Shown: one piece after another, positions 45,401-56,804 of the stretch
How positions within the stretch are numbered: the stretch's first letter is position 1
How the letters are laid out: each line of letters starts with the position of its first letter
Origin: Lepidonotus clava
Taxonomy: Eukaryota; Annelida; Polychaeta; Phyllodocida; Polynoidae
Direction: 5' to 3'
Assembly: GCA_936440205.1 (NCBI GenBank)
Contig: OW387133.1
Span: forward strand, 3,562,001-3,626,000
DNA length: 64,000 bases
Notes under the pieces: generated by a model
Database searches by the model: none
The model's input: only the letters and a program-made list of their open reading frames with translations
Told to the model about the DNA's origin: nothing
Position numbers and translations under genes: made by a program

Positions 45401-48400
45401 GTCCACACGCAAATCTAGAGTATATAGAGTCACCGTTGGATGCACAAAGTGACCTGATTATTGACATTGGAGCGCCTATCACTCTCCATGCACTACATTG
45501 CCCCACGTGTATTATGTTGGATATGGTTAATATCAGCATGGAGAGTGTTCATGCACAGTATAATATCCCATTACTTGTCTAAGCCACATTTCTCTATCAA
45601 TGCGTTATTAGTTTTCCTACATTTCCCAAACCTGCATAGTGACCCTTAGGAAAACAAACCACCCAACTTTGCTGGCCAGGCTGTGGAAAACAGTCTATTT
45701 GACCTGTATACCCTTTTTGAAGACTCAAGAAATGCAGCTGCTTCTACACTTAACCATGTACATTCTATACAATAGCAGGTAATTTTGATAAGTCGAGAAA
45801 CAGCATCCGAAATTCTTAATCATATAATTCAAATTTCATTCATACTTACTGTCCATCCACCTCCGTCCAGTTCCTGCTCACAGTAGACGTTTATCTTGGT
45901 CATACCATCTGGGGAGATCATATAGACTCCTGACCTTGACGAGCCTCTTTGGAGAACCTCCTGACAGTCCGTAGGATCCTGAGAAATGTTAACAGAATTT
46001 GGAATTTTTTTTATTTTATTTTATTTCAAATCCACTTCATACAAGTATGACTTTTATGTGAAGTAATGTTTTAGGTTATTTGCAAAAGCAGATCCTTCAT
46101 GGGTTTTTTCCTTGTGTCTTACTTACTAAATTTTAATTACCACTGACAGAAAGAAGAGGCGGATGGATTCTTTTCACATAGGACTATATCATTTCATAAT
46201 GATAATATCATTGGTTGATCCATGATATAGGAAGAAAAAATGCAACTAATAGTAATATAAGTTTATTTTGATTATGACAACAATACTTAGATTTATCAAG
46301 GAGAAGTAACTCGTATCAAAAGTCCCAAAACAGGAAACAAATCCTCAAAGAAAAAATTCTGTTAGATAATAGGGTCTAATGTAAACAACTATAGAATGTA
46401 ATCTTTTGAAAGATTCATTGCCTTTTAAATTATGGTTACACTATTTCATTGTAAGTTGCCATCGTTTGAAGACCGGCTGTCTAACAAGCTAAAGCATGTT
46501 GTTTAAAAACAGAATTAAAAAACACAAACAATGATTTTCCTGTTTGACCAACTTGGTTACTGTGAGTTTGTGGCTGCAGACCATTCATCAAAGCTTTAGG
46601 CACTCATGCAATCAAAAATAGTCCAACTTACTGGTAAAATATCAGGTTGTCTTGTTGGGTTGATCTGGTCATTTTGAGGCTGCGTCCCCTGATGGCCACT
46701 TGTCAGACTCAGCTCTAACTTCAGGTCTTGAGCCTCCAATCGTTTCAGTATGTGGTCCTTCAGGTCCACTTGGTCTTGTTTTATGGTTTCAAGTACACCT
46801 GTAAGCTGGTCCAGTTTCTACAAAGAATGTAACATGTGAGGTACTAAAATAAATTCATATATATAAATCTAAATATATGGAATTACTAGCATGAAATAAA
46901 CATAATCAAACCTGGTGAAATAAGATTTAGTGCTTTGTTTGATAACAAAATACTTGGCCATGGACTCCTTTTAATTAGGAAATAGGGAATTCGTTTGGGG
47001 AAAAGATGTTCTCACAATTTTCATGATATGAATGTTACTATGGTAAGAGAAAAGTAAACTTTAAGTTACATAAATAAATGTATTTTATGTTGATTTCTTT
47101 CTTGTTTTTTCTTATTTCAATCCAACTTCACTAACAATCAAGTTCATCCACTAAATTGATCCACTAAATTGATGCTCATTTGTACACTAAAATAAGCACT
47201 TTGACTGAATCTTTCCATGGAAATTTTTACAGTCAAAACTTTAATAATTATTATATACTGTAAAAGCAGTTAAATATTGGTTCAAAATTGTGATGAATTT
47301 GTAAATAATTCATGTATTGATACAAGACAAATAGAGAATGTATAGATATTGAAAAATGACAGAACAATAGGTTTAATGTGTTAATTAGAGTTGAATAACA
47401 TCATTTGAACATGAGCGTTTGGGTAATTGGGTCACTGCACAAGACAATGTGCAAACTGGAAGTGACGTCACAGAATGAACCATGTGACTGGGTCTACCAA
47501 TGATTGCATGTATCCAAATGTATCCAAATGTACGTATATAAGAGCATAATAAAGCAGAGTTATGAAACTCACTGTGTTGAAGTCGTCTCCTTCTTGGGCT
47601 CGAGCAACTTAGGGCCTAGTTCAGGCCCCTTGGGGCCGAAATACAAGGTACAAAGTCAGGAATAATCCTGAAGTTATGGTAAAATGGGTGTCTGGATTTA
47701 GAAATTACCTGGGGATCTGCACACAAGCTTACGAGTGGGAACGACGCCGGGTCTGGGCATGAGATTACAGGGTATGACGACACTAGGTCGGAGCACGAGG
47801 GCATGACGAGGGCAGAACTAGCTAAACCAGGTACACAAGCAAACAACATGGACAGCACAGGGAACGATACGTTAGGCCAGCGGCCGCTGCACTACCACTA
47901 TAATACATGGCACTAACTCAACGATAGACCACGCATGAGCAGAACAGACCCGGTGCTAGATGGCACAGCACGTCCTCCTGGCTTGATCCTCTTCCCCCAA
48001 TCCGACAAAGGATAACACCCGGAGGCAAGCCCCCCCTCCCCTCTATACAATGTCTTTTCCTTCCAACCCTCCACAATGGGTCCACCCATGTGTACACATG
48101 TCCTTGAGGCATGTCCTTTCGCCCCTCAGCCCGCCGCTCTCGGTCAAATGGTCAAATGCAATTTGCCATAACAAGGAAAAGAAAAAGGCTATTGAATGGT
48201 CTGTATAAAGTATATAGGAATGTAGCCATCCCCAAAATTTTTGGTTTTGGGTAGATCCTAGGAGGTTCAGGGAAATCCAAGGGGATTCCGATTAAATCTG
48301 TGGAGGTTCCAATAAGATTTGAGGACATTTGCCGTAGTTGAATTCTTGCAATATAAACCTGGAAATCTGAGGGGGTTCCAATCACCCTTGGAACCCCACT

Positions 48401-48807
48401 CCCCTGGGTACTTCACTTGTATCTTACAATGTCTTCCCCTCATATAAGGGCATCATCTGTTCTCAAATTAGGTGATAGTTTACAAATGCCTAGAGAAAGC
48501 TCTGAGAAAGTATTTAGTAAGGGCTATGCCTTATGAAAATTATCATCATAAAAGATGGCCTACAGAACCAAAAATTGTCTGGGTTTTACAACGAGGTCAT
48601 TAAACTTAAATTCTACAAAATAATACAGCAAAACAAGGAGTAGTGTTGTTCATAAACTTATATGTCTAAACTTACTGATAAAACAGCTTGAGAGTTGCCC
48701 AACGCACCATCACAGTTGCAAGTGATTGTGCAGGAGGGTTGGCCATAGGTGCTGCCACTATAGAGAAACAAGCCCAAGGTGGCTAGTGTAAAGTAATGCC
48801 CAGCCAT
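42195..48807 (-). CDS. Fibrinogen-related (FReD/ficolin-like) secreted protein, five exons, complete
   Basis: Joining 48807-48676, 46817-46632, 45978-45850, 44535-44271 and 42436-42195 gives 317 residues with GT-AG introns throughout and phases 0, 0, 0, 1. Residues 1-22 are a signal peptide; C26, C30 and C32 form a CxxxCxC motif likely to cross-link chains. Residues 45-82 are a heptad-like coiled coil; 83-106 a Gln/Pro-rich linker. Residues 107-317 are a full fibrinogen C-terminal domain (about 211 residues, usual size) with GGGWT at 147, the four canonical Cys (C111-C139, C263-C276), a DQDN calcium-site motif (253-256) followed by HC (262-263), and WWYKDCHYSNLNG. The start is supported by an in-frame TAA ten codons upstream. 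Such proteins bind acetylated or microbial glycans as secreted oligomers in innate immunity; the ligand here is unknown. The last exon has a diverged duplicate at 61531-61772. Confidence 0.92.
42738..43480. mobile_element. CAGTAGAAACC TIR element (TA-flanked) in FReD intron 4
   Basis: The right end GGTGGGTCTCTACTG-TA mirrors the left end, which in copy 2 reads TA-CAGTAGAAACCCTCTAA; copy 1 lost seven bases there. A TA target suits Tc1/mariner-type elements. The body is a run of 'gtggtc..taggtg' text resembling its own ends. It is shared by both duplicated blocks (62077-62806), so it predates the duplication. Confidence 0.7.
42859..43071. mobile_element. 213-bp TIR element nested in the CAGTAGAAACC element
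   Basis: AGTGTCTGAAATTATGG is mirrored by CCTTAATTTCGGACACT. The interior has GGGTGCA/TGCACCC inverted motifs. The same 213-bp copy is present at 62203-62415 in the second block. Confidence 0.7.
43714..44065. mobile_element. Copy-1-specific insertion of about 350 bp with a TA microsatellite
   Basis: Copy 2 reads AAATATAATGTGCAATA without interruption, whereas copy 1 has about 350 bp between 'ataatg' and 'gtaatgtgcaata', suggesting a TAATG duplication. Contents are GCGGGCTCATTGCTGCCCCC, pyrimidine-rich text and a TA run (about 43933-43955). Type unknown. Confidence 0.55.
44271..44535 (-). CDS. FReD exon 4: fibrinogen domain core
   Basis: 88 codons plus one base, acceptor TTAACTTTAG, donor CCAG|GTAAG (phase 1). 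Core motifs are VFQHRQDGSINFYRDWAEYK, TGFGELTGEFWLGNDNIHLL and YAQFFV. It starts about 50 bp right of the end of the duplicated block, and no counterpart is seen in the 800 bp that remain to the right of copy 2. Confidence 0.93.
45850..45978 (-). CDS. FReD exon 3: start of fibrinogen domain
   Basis: 43 codons, acceptor TTTCTCAG, donor ACA|GTAAGT. It encodes DPTDCQEVLQRG, then SGVYMISPDG, VYCEQE and DGGGWT, the standard opening of fibrinogen C-terminal domains, with the first disulfide pair. Confidence 0.93.
46632..46817 (-). CDS. FReD exon 2: coiled coil and linker
   Basis: 62 codons between acceptor CTTTGTAG and donor CCA|GTAAGT, phase 0 at both sides. The heptad-like pattern KLDQLTGVLETIKQ...LKDHILKRLE would drive oligomer formation; the tail is rich in Q, N and P. 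A phase 0-0 exon can be gained or lost without breaking the frame. Confidence 0.9.
47400..48150. mobile_element. Unclassified insert in FReD intron 1, possibly LTR-derived
   Basis: TGACGTCAC (47463), GTATATAAGAGC (about 47534) and AATAAA (about 47548) follow one another as in a compact promoter/poly-A unit of an LTR, and are followed by 500 bp of GC-richer sequence unlike the rest of the intron. I could not define both ends or a target duplication. If LTR-derived it is an incomplete fossil. Confidence 0.3.
48676..48807 (-). CDS. FReD exon 1: signal peptide and Cys motif
   Basis: 44 codons, ATG at 48807, donor ATCA|GTAAG, phase 0. It encodes the hydrophobic leader followed by QPSCTITCNCDG. 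A possible acceptor (CCAAATTCAG) lies 9 bases before the ATG, so a 5'-UTR intron is possible. Confidence 0.9.
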
Positions 48808-48981
48808 GTTTCTCCCTGAATTTGGAAGAGCGTATTAGGTACTTCTGCTGTTCTGAGAGAGTACGGACCTTGTGCTACGAGACTGACTATTCAAAACAAT
48901 GGTCTCACTCTATGGGTGTAGACTCCTAAAATTGACAGGCTGACATGATATTTTTGTTGCCTTGATGACATGTACTATCAA

Positions 48982-49152
48982 TATTTCTTAAATTTGACAT
49001 TGTGATGTCAACATTTCCTAAATTCAAGACATTGGGATTTCTTAAATTCAACAGGGCAACATCAGAATTTCTTAAATTGGACAGGGTCATCAGGATTTCT
49101 TAAATGCAACAGGGCAAGGTGAAGATTTCTTAAATTTGACAAGGCAACATGG
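48982..49152. repeat. Six degenerate units of about 30 bp upstream of the FReD gene
   Basis: ATTTCTTAAATT-like cores at 48982, 49013, 49037, 49067, 49095 and 49125, most followed by (g/c)acagggcaac. The array lies 175-345 bp upstream of the start codon (gene on the minus strand), where promoter-proximal elements would be expected. Confidence 0.75.
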
Positions 49153-50253
49153 GGACATGGGGACCACCCATCTACACCCTCCACTCTAGGTCAAGGTCAA
49201 AACTTGATCATGTGAACATGAGCAGGTCTGGGTTAACAACGTTAACAATTCAACCAAACAGGACGTACCATGATGCTGGGCCACTGGTCGTCCTGTTATT
49301 TAGGAACATTTGAATATAACCAAGAATATTAATTGATAGAGAGATTTCCTAAATATTCTAACTTATTAGATATGTTATAAACTATTCCATGTCCCCCTAT
49401 GTGACTGGGTCGGGGCAAGAGGAGCAGGACGGGGCTCAGTGCCATAACCTGTCCCGAGCCCTATGACGCTCCCTTGATAGGGCTAATTATAGACACTCCT
49501 CTTGGCAACAGGCATCCAGGCCGACCTGGAGTGGTCAGATACAACTGTAAAAAGGCGGGGAATAAGTCTGGGGATCCATAGGTCGTCCTGTTTAACCAGG
49601 ATGATTAGAAAATTCGGGACCTTCCCAATTTCCTATGCTAGCCTGGACCTGATAATGCATACTTGCAGTTGCATGAAAAAGTACTATAGATGTCATCAAT
49701 AAATATTGGCAATTATTCAAATTTGCAAATCAAGCAATGATATGTACAGTAGATAATGTATCCTTCTCTTATTACAATTATTTCATACATGTACTTATTT
49801 ATAATTTCCATGCAACATTGCATTTCCCCTAATTATCTGAATTACCAATTTAAAAGTGATGGAAAAGGTCTTTTTTTTCCTTTTTAAAAACCATAACATT
49901 GTATATGAAATAGATACAACACTATTTCATATCCTATAAGAGTCAGAATTAATTGAAATATCTCTATGTAAAATCCATCTTGAAATGTCTTACACTCTAC
50001 ATACACAGGGAAAGCGCATGTCTCTGTGTGACGTCACACACAATGGATGTTTTGTTCTGATGTTTCTACAATGTATTTACATTGATGGTGTTCAAACAAA
50101 GATTTATCATATCCAGGGATAAAACAGTTTGGTATTGTGAGATTAATGTAGCACTGAGACAAGGAATTTGATAAAGAAATTGTTATCACCCAGGAGGGCA
50201 AAATAGAATATAATTCCAGCAGTAGAAAAAAGTTGGAAGAAATTTCACTTTAA
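49153..50253. other. Unassigned stretch upstream of the FReD gene
   Basis: GGTCGTCCTGTT occurs at about 49288 and 49572 and its complement AACAGGACG at about 49257, suggesting a small TIR remnant. No gene recognised. Confidence 0.35.
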
Positions 50254-50454
50254 AGGGACGTTCTCGTCCTGTCGTCGTTAGACTAACATCCGCCGACGTT
50301 AGCCTAACAACGCCGTCACTGGTGACGTATTTTGCCCTTTCAGAATGTAATAACGCAATGTCATTGGTCACGTTGCGGATTTGGCACGCTGAATTAGTGA
50401 ATAGATGGTTAAAACATAGCCAGCAATGACATCGACGACGACAAGAACGTCCCT
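50254..50454. mobile_element. piggyBac-like MITE with TTAA target duplication
   Basis: 201 bp between two TTAA sites (50250-50253 and 50455-50458). Ends are AGGGACGTTCTCGTC and its near-mirror, with CGTCGT-rich subterminal inverted repeats. TTAA duplication is the hallmark of piggyBac. Non-coding. Confidence 0.8.
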
Positions 50455-50756
50455 TTAATATGTTGCTAAGGTACCATAAATAAATATATAAACTAGGAAA
50501 CAAAGTACATCTACATGAACCAGGATGTGCAGACCCTAACATATTTTCGGAAAAGTAACAGTTAAATTCGCTAAAATTCAGCTAAAATTCGCACATATAC
50601 ATTTAAGGGTGTAGTGGATCAACGTCGTTTCGTTTGACGTCGTTCCGCTTGTATCATTCAGATTTCAGTCCATCTTTTACCTTAGCGCAACTGGTGAATG
50701 CATTGTAACATGTGACCAGAATGAGACCGACAGAGGTGCCCCCTATGAGAGTCTCC

Positions 50757-51404
50757 CAGCTGGCGGTATGCCGTTATAATTATGTTGCAGCAACATTCTG
50801 GATTGGTGTTTGTTACGTTACATTGTAACGTTGTAGCGACGTTCTTTTGATGACTCCCAATAACGTTGCTGCAACCAACTGATGCGACATTACATTGTGA
50901 CGTTCTAATAACGTTCTTGTAACGTTATTTATGAGGCTGAGACTTGATAAGAATGTCACAATAACGTTCCGTTTAGGTGAGGTTGAGACTTGACTAAAAG
51001 AGAATGTCACAATAACATTCTGTTTAGGTTATGTTGATACCTGACCTAATAAGATAGTCACAGTTACTTCTGTTTAGGTTAGGTTAAGACCTGACCTAAT
51101 CAGAACATCACAATAACATTCTGTTTAGTTTAGGTTGGGACCTCTCCTGGTGAGGAAGTTACAATAATGTTCTTTTTAAGTGAGGTCTCAACTTCACCTA
51201 ATCAGAACGTCACTATAACATTCTGTTTGGATTTGGTCTTGACATTACTTCATTAGAACGTTATGATAACATTCCTTTTTTGGTTAGGTCTCAACTTCTC
51301 AGAAAAATAACGTAATGGTTACGTGTTATTTTAGTAAGTAACAGACTAACCAAAAAAGTATGGTTGCATAACGTGACCGTTATGTCGCACTCCAGCTGGG
51401 CTGT
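50757..51404. mobile_element. GTTGCAGCAACG-family TIR element, longest copy
   Basis: Runs from CCAGCTGGCGG to CCAGCTGGGCTG with the family's GTTGCAGCAACATTCTG left part and GACCAAAAAAGTATGGTTGC-like right part. The middle 'tgaggttgagacttgac..aatgtcacaataacattctg' block is tandemly expanded to about six units (50930-51290), which explains the extra length. Confidence 0.75.
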
Positions 51405-53045
51405 GATTCCAGATACAAATAAAACAACAGTCTGTTACTTTCAACCCTTTTCAAAACGTAAACAAATGGTGATGACATCAAGAAAACGCCAAAACATGTG
51501 AGCACTGAAATGGTGTGCACAGACTCTCATAGGGGGTGCCACTATCAATGATGACATGGCAAAATGTGGAATGTCAGAATGTCAGAAAAATTACAGCCCT
51601 CAGCCTAACGGCCTCGGGCAGTAATTTTTTGACACCCACCTCATATTCAGGGTTGTACTGCCAACCTCTGTATGTTTTCCTATAGTATTGCCCAATTCAA
51701 TCAAGGGAAATTAGTATTTAACCCCTTGCTTAATCCTGTTTGAATACGTTTCTATATTTATCCACTTTACAAAGTTTTGTCATGTATTGCTTTGGATCCT
51801 CTTAAAGGATATCCTGCATGTTTGATACTGCCCCTTCCCTGCTTTTGTTAAAACCTAGTTATAGGAAAATGGCATTGCTTTCATTCTTTACCTAAGCCCA
51901 CCTGTTTCATCCAGGCCAGTAATAATGTGAACCACTTTGAGTGAGCCGTGGCAAGAGACAGCATGCCATGTTGAACAAAATGATGGTATATTGACTCATA
52001 CACCTACCTTTACAAAGAAAGCTTAAGTGTAGTGTCCACTTTGAAAATATGAACCATGGTTTTCTTTTGCATGAAGTTGTAATTTTTAGCAAACTGACAG
52101 ATATTCACACCAAATGACCAACTCGTCCCTATTGCACAGTGTGCAGACGTAGTAATACTATGGGCTTTTTTTGTTTGCCTGCCAACAGGACGCACTTTAC
52201 CTTGATATTGTCGGTCCTTATAACCTTCTGTTCACCCTGATTATTTTGGAAATTCAAAAATAGCAAGCCAAAAGAAACAGATAAATAAGGTATATAAATA
52301 TAGGATACAGGGCAGAAATCTCTCTTGGCCATCCAAGCTAATTTGGCATTATGTTTGGGGCCTTTCATTTAGAGAGTACACACATTTTAAAAAATCTCAG
52401 ACTCCCCACCAAAAATATGCATTGATTTTGTACTAAAATGTACTCACATTTTCAAAAATGTCAGACCTCCCCTACCCCCCTTGATGCATACGTACTTAAT
52501 GGAAGGCCCCTTTGGTGCAAATCTTTGGCCATGTAATTCTCACAGCAGGGATAGCTTATTGTCTGCATTGTACCTGCAGACTAGCCTAAATCTAGATGCA
52601 TGTTGGGAGATATGAAGACAAGGCACAGACTTTAACTCTAAAATTGTTCATTATTCATGACATTTTTTTTGTGGTTAACATAATGGAAAACTAGAAATGA
52701 GTATATTTTCAATGTATCTATATATACTTGGTATATTTTGGGTTGGTTTAGATAGTTGTACATTTCCTATAGATTACCCTGTGGTTTTGTCTATAAAATT
52801 GGCCCAAATTACGTTGTAGGAACATTTAATGGAAAGCCTGATATTATCCTAGTACTAGTGCTGAGCAACAGTTTGAGTTTTATCATAGCATGTCTATTCA
52901 TTTCTTGCCATATATAAAATCCCATTTAATTAAATGTGACAGGTTTTTTAATGGAAAAGTAAAACATATATTGCCATCATAATAGTTTGTGAGGGTTACA
53001 CGTACTTAGTACTATCAATGATAATGTCCTTTCTGATCATATCTT
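51405..53045. other. Unassigned stretch
   Basis: No gene or clear repeat. A doubled 'tactcacattttcaaaaatgtcagac' / 'tacacacattttaaaaaatctcagac' text at about 52375-52470 is probably a short repeat. Confidence 0.35.
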
Positions 53046-53599
53046 CTCCAAAGACAGCATGATTATCAAGTCTGGCATGCTTTTAGATGAAAAATTTATT
53101 TTACATTGTTTCATGTTTTATCAAACAAAAGCTTATAGTTTTTGGCTAGGTATAAAGTTCACATTCTACAATTATTGTCTATATTCTCTAAAAGGTGGAC
53201 CATCATTTAGTTCATATTTAGAGCAATCAGGCTTTGAGAAGAGCTAATTTCAGAACCTGAGGCAAATAATCATCCAGGTTTTGTGAATATTCAAAGGATA
53301 GTTTGTGAATCAAAGGGTGACATAATGAGGAAAAATACCTAAAACTTCGAAGATCAAAGCCTGTCTGCCAATTGCTATTTCCTGGAAATATCTCAAGTAA
53401 TAACTCTTAGCAGCAATTATATGGATTTTAAAAGATCATATACATATCAAGTATGCTTTGGTATCTAAAAACTAATAAAATAATGAATAATAGAAAAACC
53501 ATTATTTAGGTTGCACATATTAGTATCGTTGGCTGATAACACATCTTTTGGACATTGGTTTTGGCATTTAATGATATCAAATGGCAGCCACAATGTTAA

Positions 53600-54639
53600 C
53601 CCTTTCCTGACAGCCCCATAGGAAATCGATCATATATGATCGATGGTCAATCTTTTGGTTGTAGTATTCATAATTTTAAGAGCTCATTATCATATTTTGA
53701 AATAATTGTATTAGATGTGATTCCACTGCTATCACATGATAAATTTTATCCATTGATGGCTCGATTTTCATTTTGTGAGGTCTTTATTCGGGGTACTTTA
53801 AGCAATTTTGACACTCCATTTTTGAGGGACCCTTTTTAAACCCCTAAAAATTCCCAATATTTAGTTTTGATTGCCATTTTTGAAATTACTCGTTTTTTTT
53901 CAAATATACAGCATCATCATTTCCATGTATACCTTTGCACTTTTCATTATTATTACATTCATTTTCTTTGGTCTACAGTCAGAAATATTTGACACTACTG
54001 GACAGGAAAATGGCTAAGAATTACCCATTTTGAGCCATTTTCAAGATGGCTGCCTATGTAAACTAGAATTTTGTAGTTTTGATCTCTTATTTTAAGTATT
54101 TCCTTAGTACTGTTGCACAAAATTTCTCAAATATGACATGGACATGTCGTTTTATCATTTTTATTATTTATTTGATTGTTTACCTTGGTTAAATTGTATT
54201 TTCTATCAAAATAATAGTATATATCATCATAAATAACTGTAATTTAGGGAAAACCGATGGTTTTGCTGCCACAACATCCTTATGCTTCTCTTCCAGCCAA
54301 ATGTAGTATCAAATGAAGGGCAATTGCATAGAGAACAACTTTCAAATTCAAAATTTGTCTCTAAAATCAATATTTGTTCTAATTCTAGGCCATTTTTGCA
54401 AAAATAGGCTTCTAGATATTAAATTTTCCAGAAATAGGACTTCCATTTAGAATGTTCTATGGCTACCATGGCAGCAAATATCTAAGACAAAATTATATTT
54501 TTTGAATCCTGTTATTATGGATTGTATAGCAATATCAAACTCCACCATAAAACACTCATTTAAAAATAACTATTTAAGAATGAAGTTACCCATGCAAGTT
54601 ATCTTTGTGTAAATCCGTTTTGGTGCCGTCAGCAAAGGG
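53600..54639. mobile_element. piggyBac-like insertion, about 1.04 kb, copy 2 only
   Basis: Ends CCCTTTCCTGACAGC and GCCGTCAGCAAAGGG are near-mirror images, with TTAA on the left (53596-53599) and CTAA (one change) on the right. Copy 1 reads CAATGTTAATGTTGC, an exact empty TTAA site (about 38000). There is no transposase; a 67-codon frame at 53636-53839 is not similar to one. It inserted after the duplication. Confidence 0.85.
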
Positions 54640-55026
54640 CTAATGTTGCTTCACATTATATTATATAATATTGTGGAACAACATTAGGGGAATATAGTGG
54701 AATTACATTAAAATGCAATGCTATGTAGTTCAACAAATAAAAATACTAACAGTGACAACAACATACAGTGTTTTCATTTTTTCTGAATGTGATTCACTTG
54801 CAATTGCTCCAAGGATGAATGATTGATATTTAATGTTATCTACGTTACAATAATGTATGAAAATGACTTAAAGATTCAAAACTCTTAATTAAAGGCAGGG
54901 TGTCACCCGTAAGTCACTTGGATTTGTGCACCCAACAATATTTCCTTTTTTTCCTGTTCATGATGGGTGCGCTGCTGTTCATTGTAACCTGATACTATCA
55001 GTTGATAAAGGGTGGGGGAAGAAAGG

Positions 55027-55611
55027 CCTGGCTGATGTCTTTTGGGAATGTCATCAAAATCTGAGACTACAATTTGACATTGCGGTAGCACACTCAGAGA
55101 GAGCAAGCCACGTTTCACATAAAATCTGAGACTACAGTTAACTTTATGTGTATTAGAATGATATGAAATGACAGTTTTTTAAAAATCATATTTTCATACA
55201 TCCAAAATACATAGAAGTTTTGCAATGAGTCTGTTAGACAATTAGACATTGACAATTAGAAATTGACAATTTGAGCCCCGAATGTTACTAATTCTCATAG
55301 AAACCTCACTCAGCGCCCTATTCTACTGCATTAGGGAGAGGCCCAGTGGGCGCCACCATGTTGAGTCATGTGGGACAAGGGGACACTCCTCATTGGCTGG
55401 TAGATCGCACTTGACCCCCCACAGGTAGTGGTGCCAAAGGTGTGTGCATGCGCTGACCTGGACTCCTGAATGCGGTATACCTAGTGTAATAAATTTGACA
55501 AATCTTTGCTATATTTACATAAGTGCGTGGGGCTCCTACTGTTCCTACTGCTCCCACTAAGCACCCCTCCTCCAGGCGGCCTTCTGAGTAGCCAGAAACC
55601 CCGGGTGGTAT
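55027..55611. other. Copy-2-specific sequence without a counterpart
   Basis: Copy 1 has 38390-38575 at this place, with no similarity. It includes GGGCGCCACCATG at about 55348. No gene recognised. Confidence 0.4.
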
Positions 55612-55975
55612 CCCAGCCAAGTATGTGACATTATTATAATGTTGCAACAGTGTTCTGTTTGGTTCTGTATTGATTCTTATTACATTATTTTGATGGCTCC
55701 CAATAACGTTGCTGCAACGTACTGTGGTGACATTGCACTGCAACATTATTATAACGTTCTGGTTACGTTATTCAACCTAAACAGAATGTTCTTATAACAT
55801 TTTTGTTTCATCCTAACCTCACCCAAAAATAATGTTTTGATAACATTCTGATTTGCTAGGGTTTTGACCTAACCATAAATAACATAATTGTTATGTGCCA
55901 TCTAAGTAAGTACTTGACTGACTAAAAAGTATAGTTGCAAAACGTTTCTGTTAGGTCGCAGCTTGGCTTGGCTAC
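55612..55975. mobile_element. GTTGCAGCAACG-family TIR element
   Basis: Starts CCCAGCCAAGTATGTGAC and ends GGTCGCAGCTTGGCTTGG. Full set of family blocks. It lies about 75 bp from an oppositely oriented copy at 56053-56390, an arrangement like 1732-2437. Confidence 0.8.
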
Positions 55976-56052
55976 TAATGGCTTTAACCCATGTATGCCC
56001 ACTCCAGAAGACATGGGGTAACCTGAGAAGGGCTGTCTGATAACAGGGAACC

Positions 56053-56390
56053 CCTCAGCCAAGCTGTGATGTAACAGAAATGTTCTGCAACTATACTTTT
56101 TTAGTCAGTCTGGTACTAAATAAGATGGCACTTAATAATTACGTTATTTATGGTTTGGTTGAAACCTCACCAAATCAGAATGCTATTAAAACATTATTTT
56201 TAGGTGAGGTTAGGACAAAACCAAAACAGAATGTTGTAAGAACATTCTGTTTAGGTTGAATAACATAACCAGAACGTTATAATAACGTCGCAGTGCAATG
56301 TCACAGCAGTACATTGCAGCAACGTTATTGGGAGCCATCAAAATAACATAACAAGAACCAATACAGAACCAAACATAATGTTGCTGCGTG
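56053..56390. mobile_element. GTTGCAGCAACG-family TIR element, opposite orientation
   Basis: Starts TCAGCCAAGCTGTGATGTAA and ends at ATGTTGCTGCG, where the outer end is cut. It interrupts sequence that continues as 'gcgtgaattta' in copy 1. Confidence 0.75.
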
Positions 56391-56429
56391 AATTTAGGCA
56401 GGGGGTGGGGCGGGGGGGGGGGGGCATGC

Positions 56430-56558
56430 CAGTGGCGGATCCAGGGGGGGGGCGGCGGACAGGCCTTGCCCCCCCCCCCTTGCCCTGTTAAATCATGTTT
56501 AATGGGTGGCCCCCTCCCCCGTACATTCATGTTTTTGCCCCCCCCCTCTACAAATTTC
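56430..56558. mobile_element. CAGTGGCGGATCC TIR element nested in a related element
   Basis: CAGTGGCGGATCCAGG, GGGCCTTGCCCC-like text, GTTAAATCATG and TACATTCATG match 12922-13072. It sits inside the copy-2 counterpart of 38682-38856, whose right end is at about 56660. Its own right end is truncated. Confidence 0.7.
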
Positions 56559-56708
56559 TGCATTCCCCTCCCTTTTTTCTTGGCCCAAATATTCAATTTT
56601 GTATGTAAAGATGTTACTATAGCACACCCTCCCTTTTTCAAATTCCTGGATCGGCCACTGCACTGGTTGGTTTAAAATTACCAACCATTTTTCATACCAT
56701 AATAATGT

Positions 56709-56760
56709 GCCCTTCCTCCATGGAGCCATATTATTAATATGGCTCCGCGAAGGGAAGGGC
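56709..56760. repeat. Palindrome of about 25-bp arms, copy 2 only
   Basis: GCCCTTCCTCCATGGAGCC is mirrored by GGCTCCGCGAAGGGAAGGGC around a central TTATTAA. Copy 1 (38895-38922) has only the right arm. Confidence 0.8.
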
Positions 56761-56804
56761 ATACAGTCTTTCCAATGGAGGAAGGGGTTAGTTGAATATT
56801 GAAA

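Noticed and set aside
53636-53839. 67-codon frame as a piggyBac transposase fragment
   Set aside because: No DDD-type or Cys-rich motif typical of piggyBac; probably chance.
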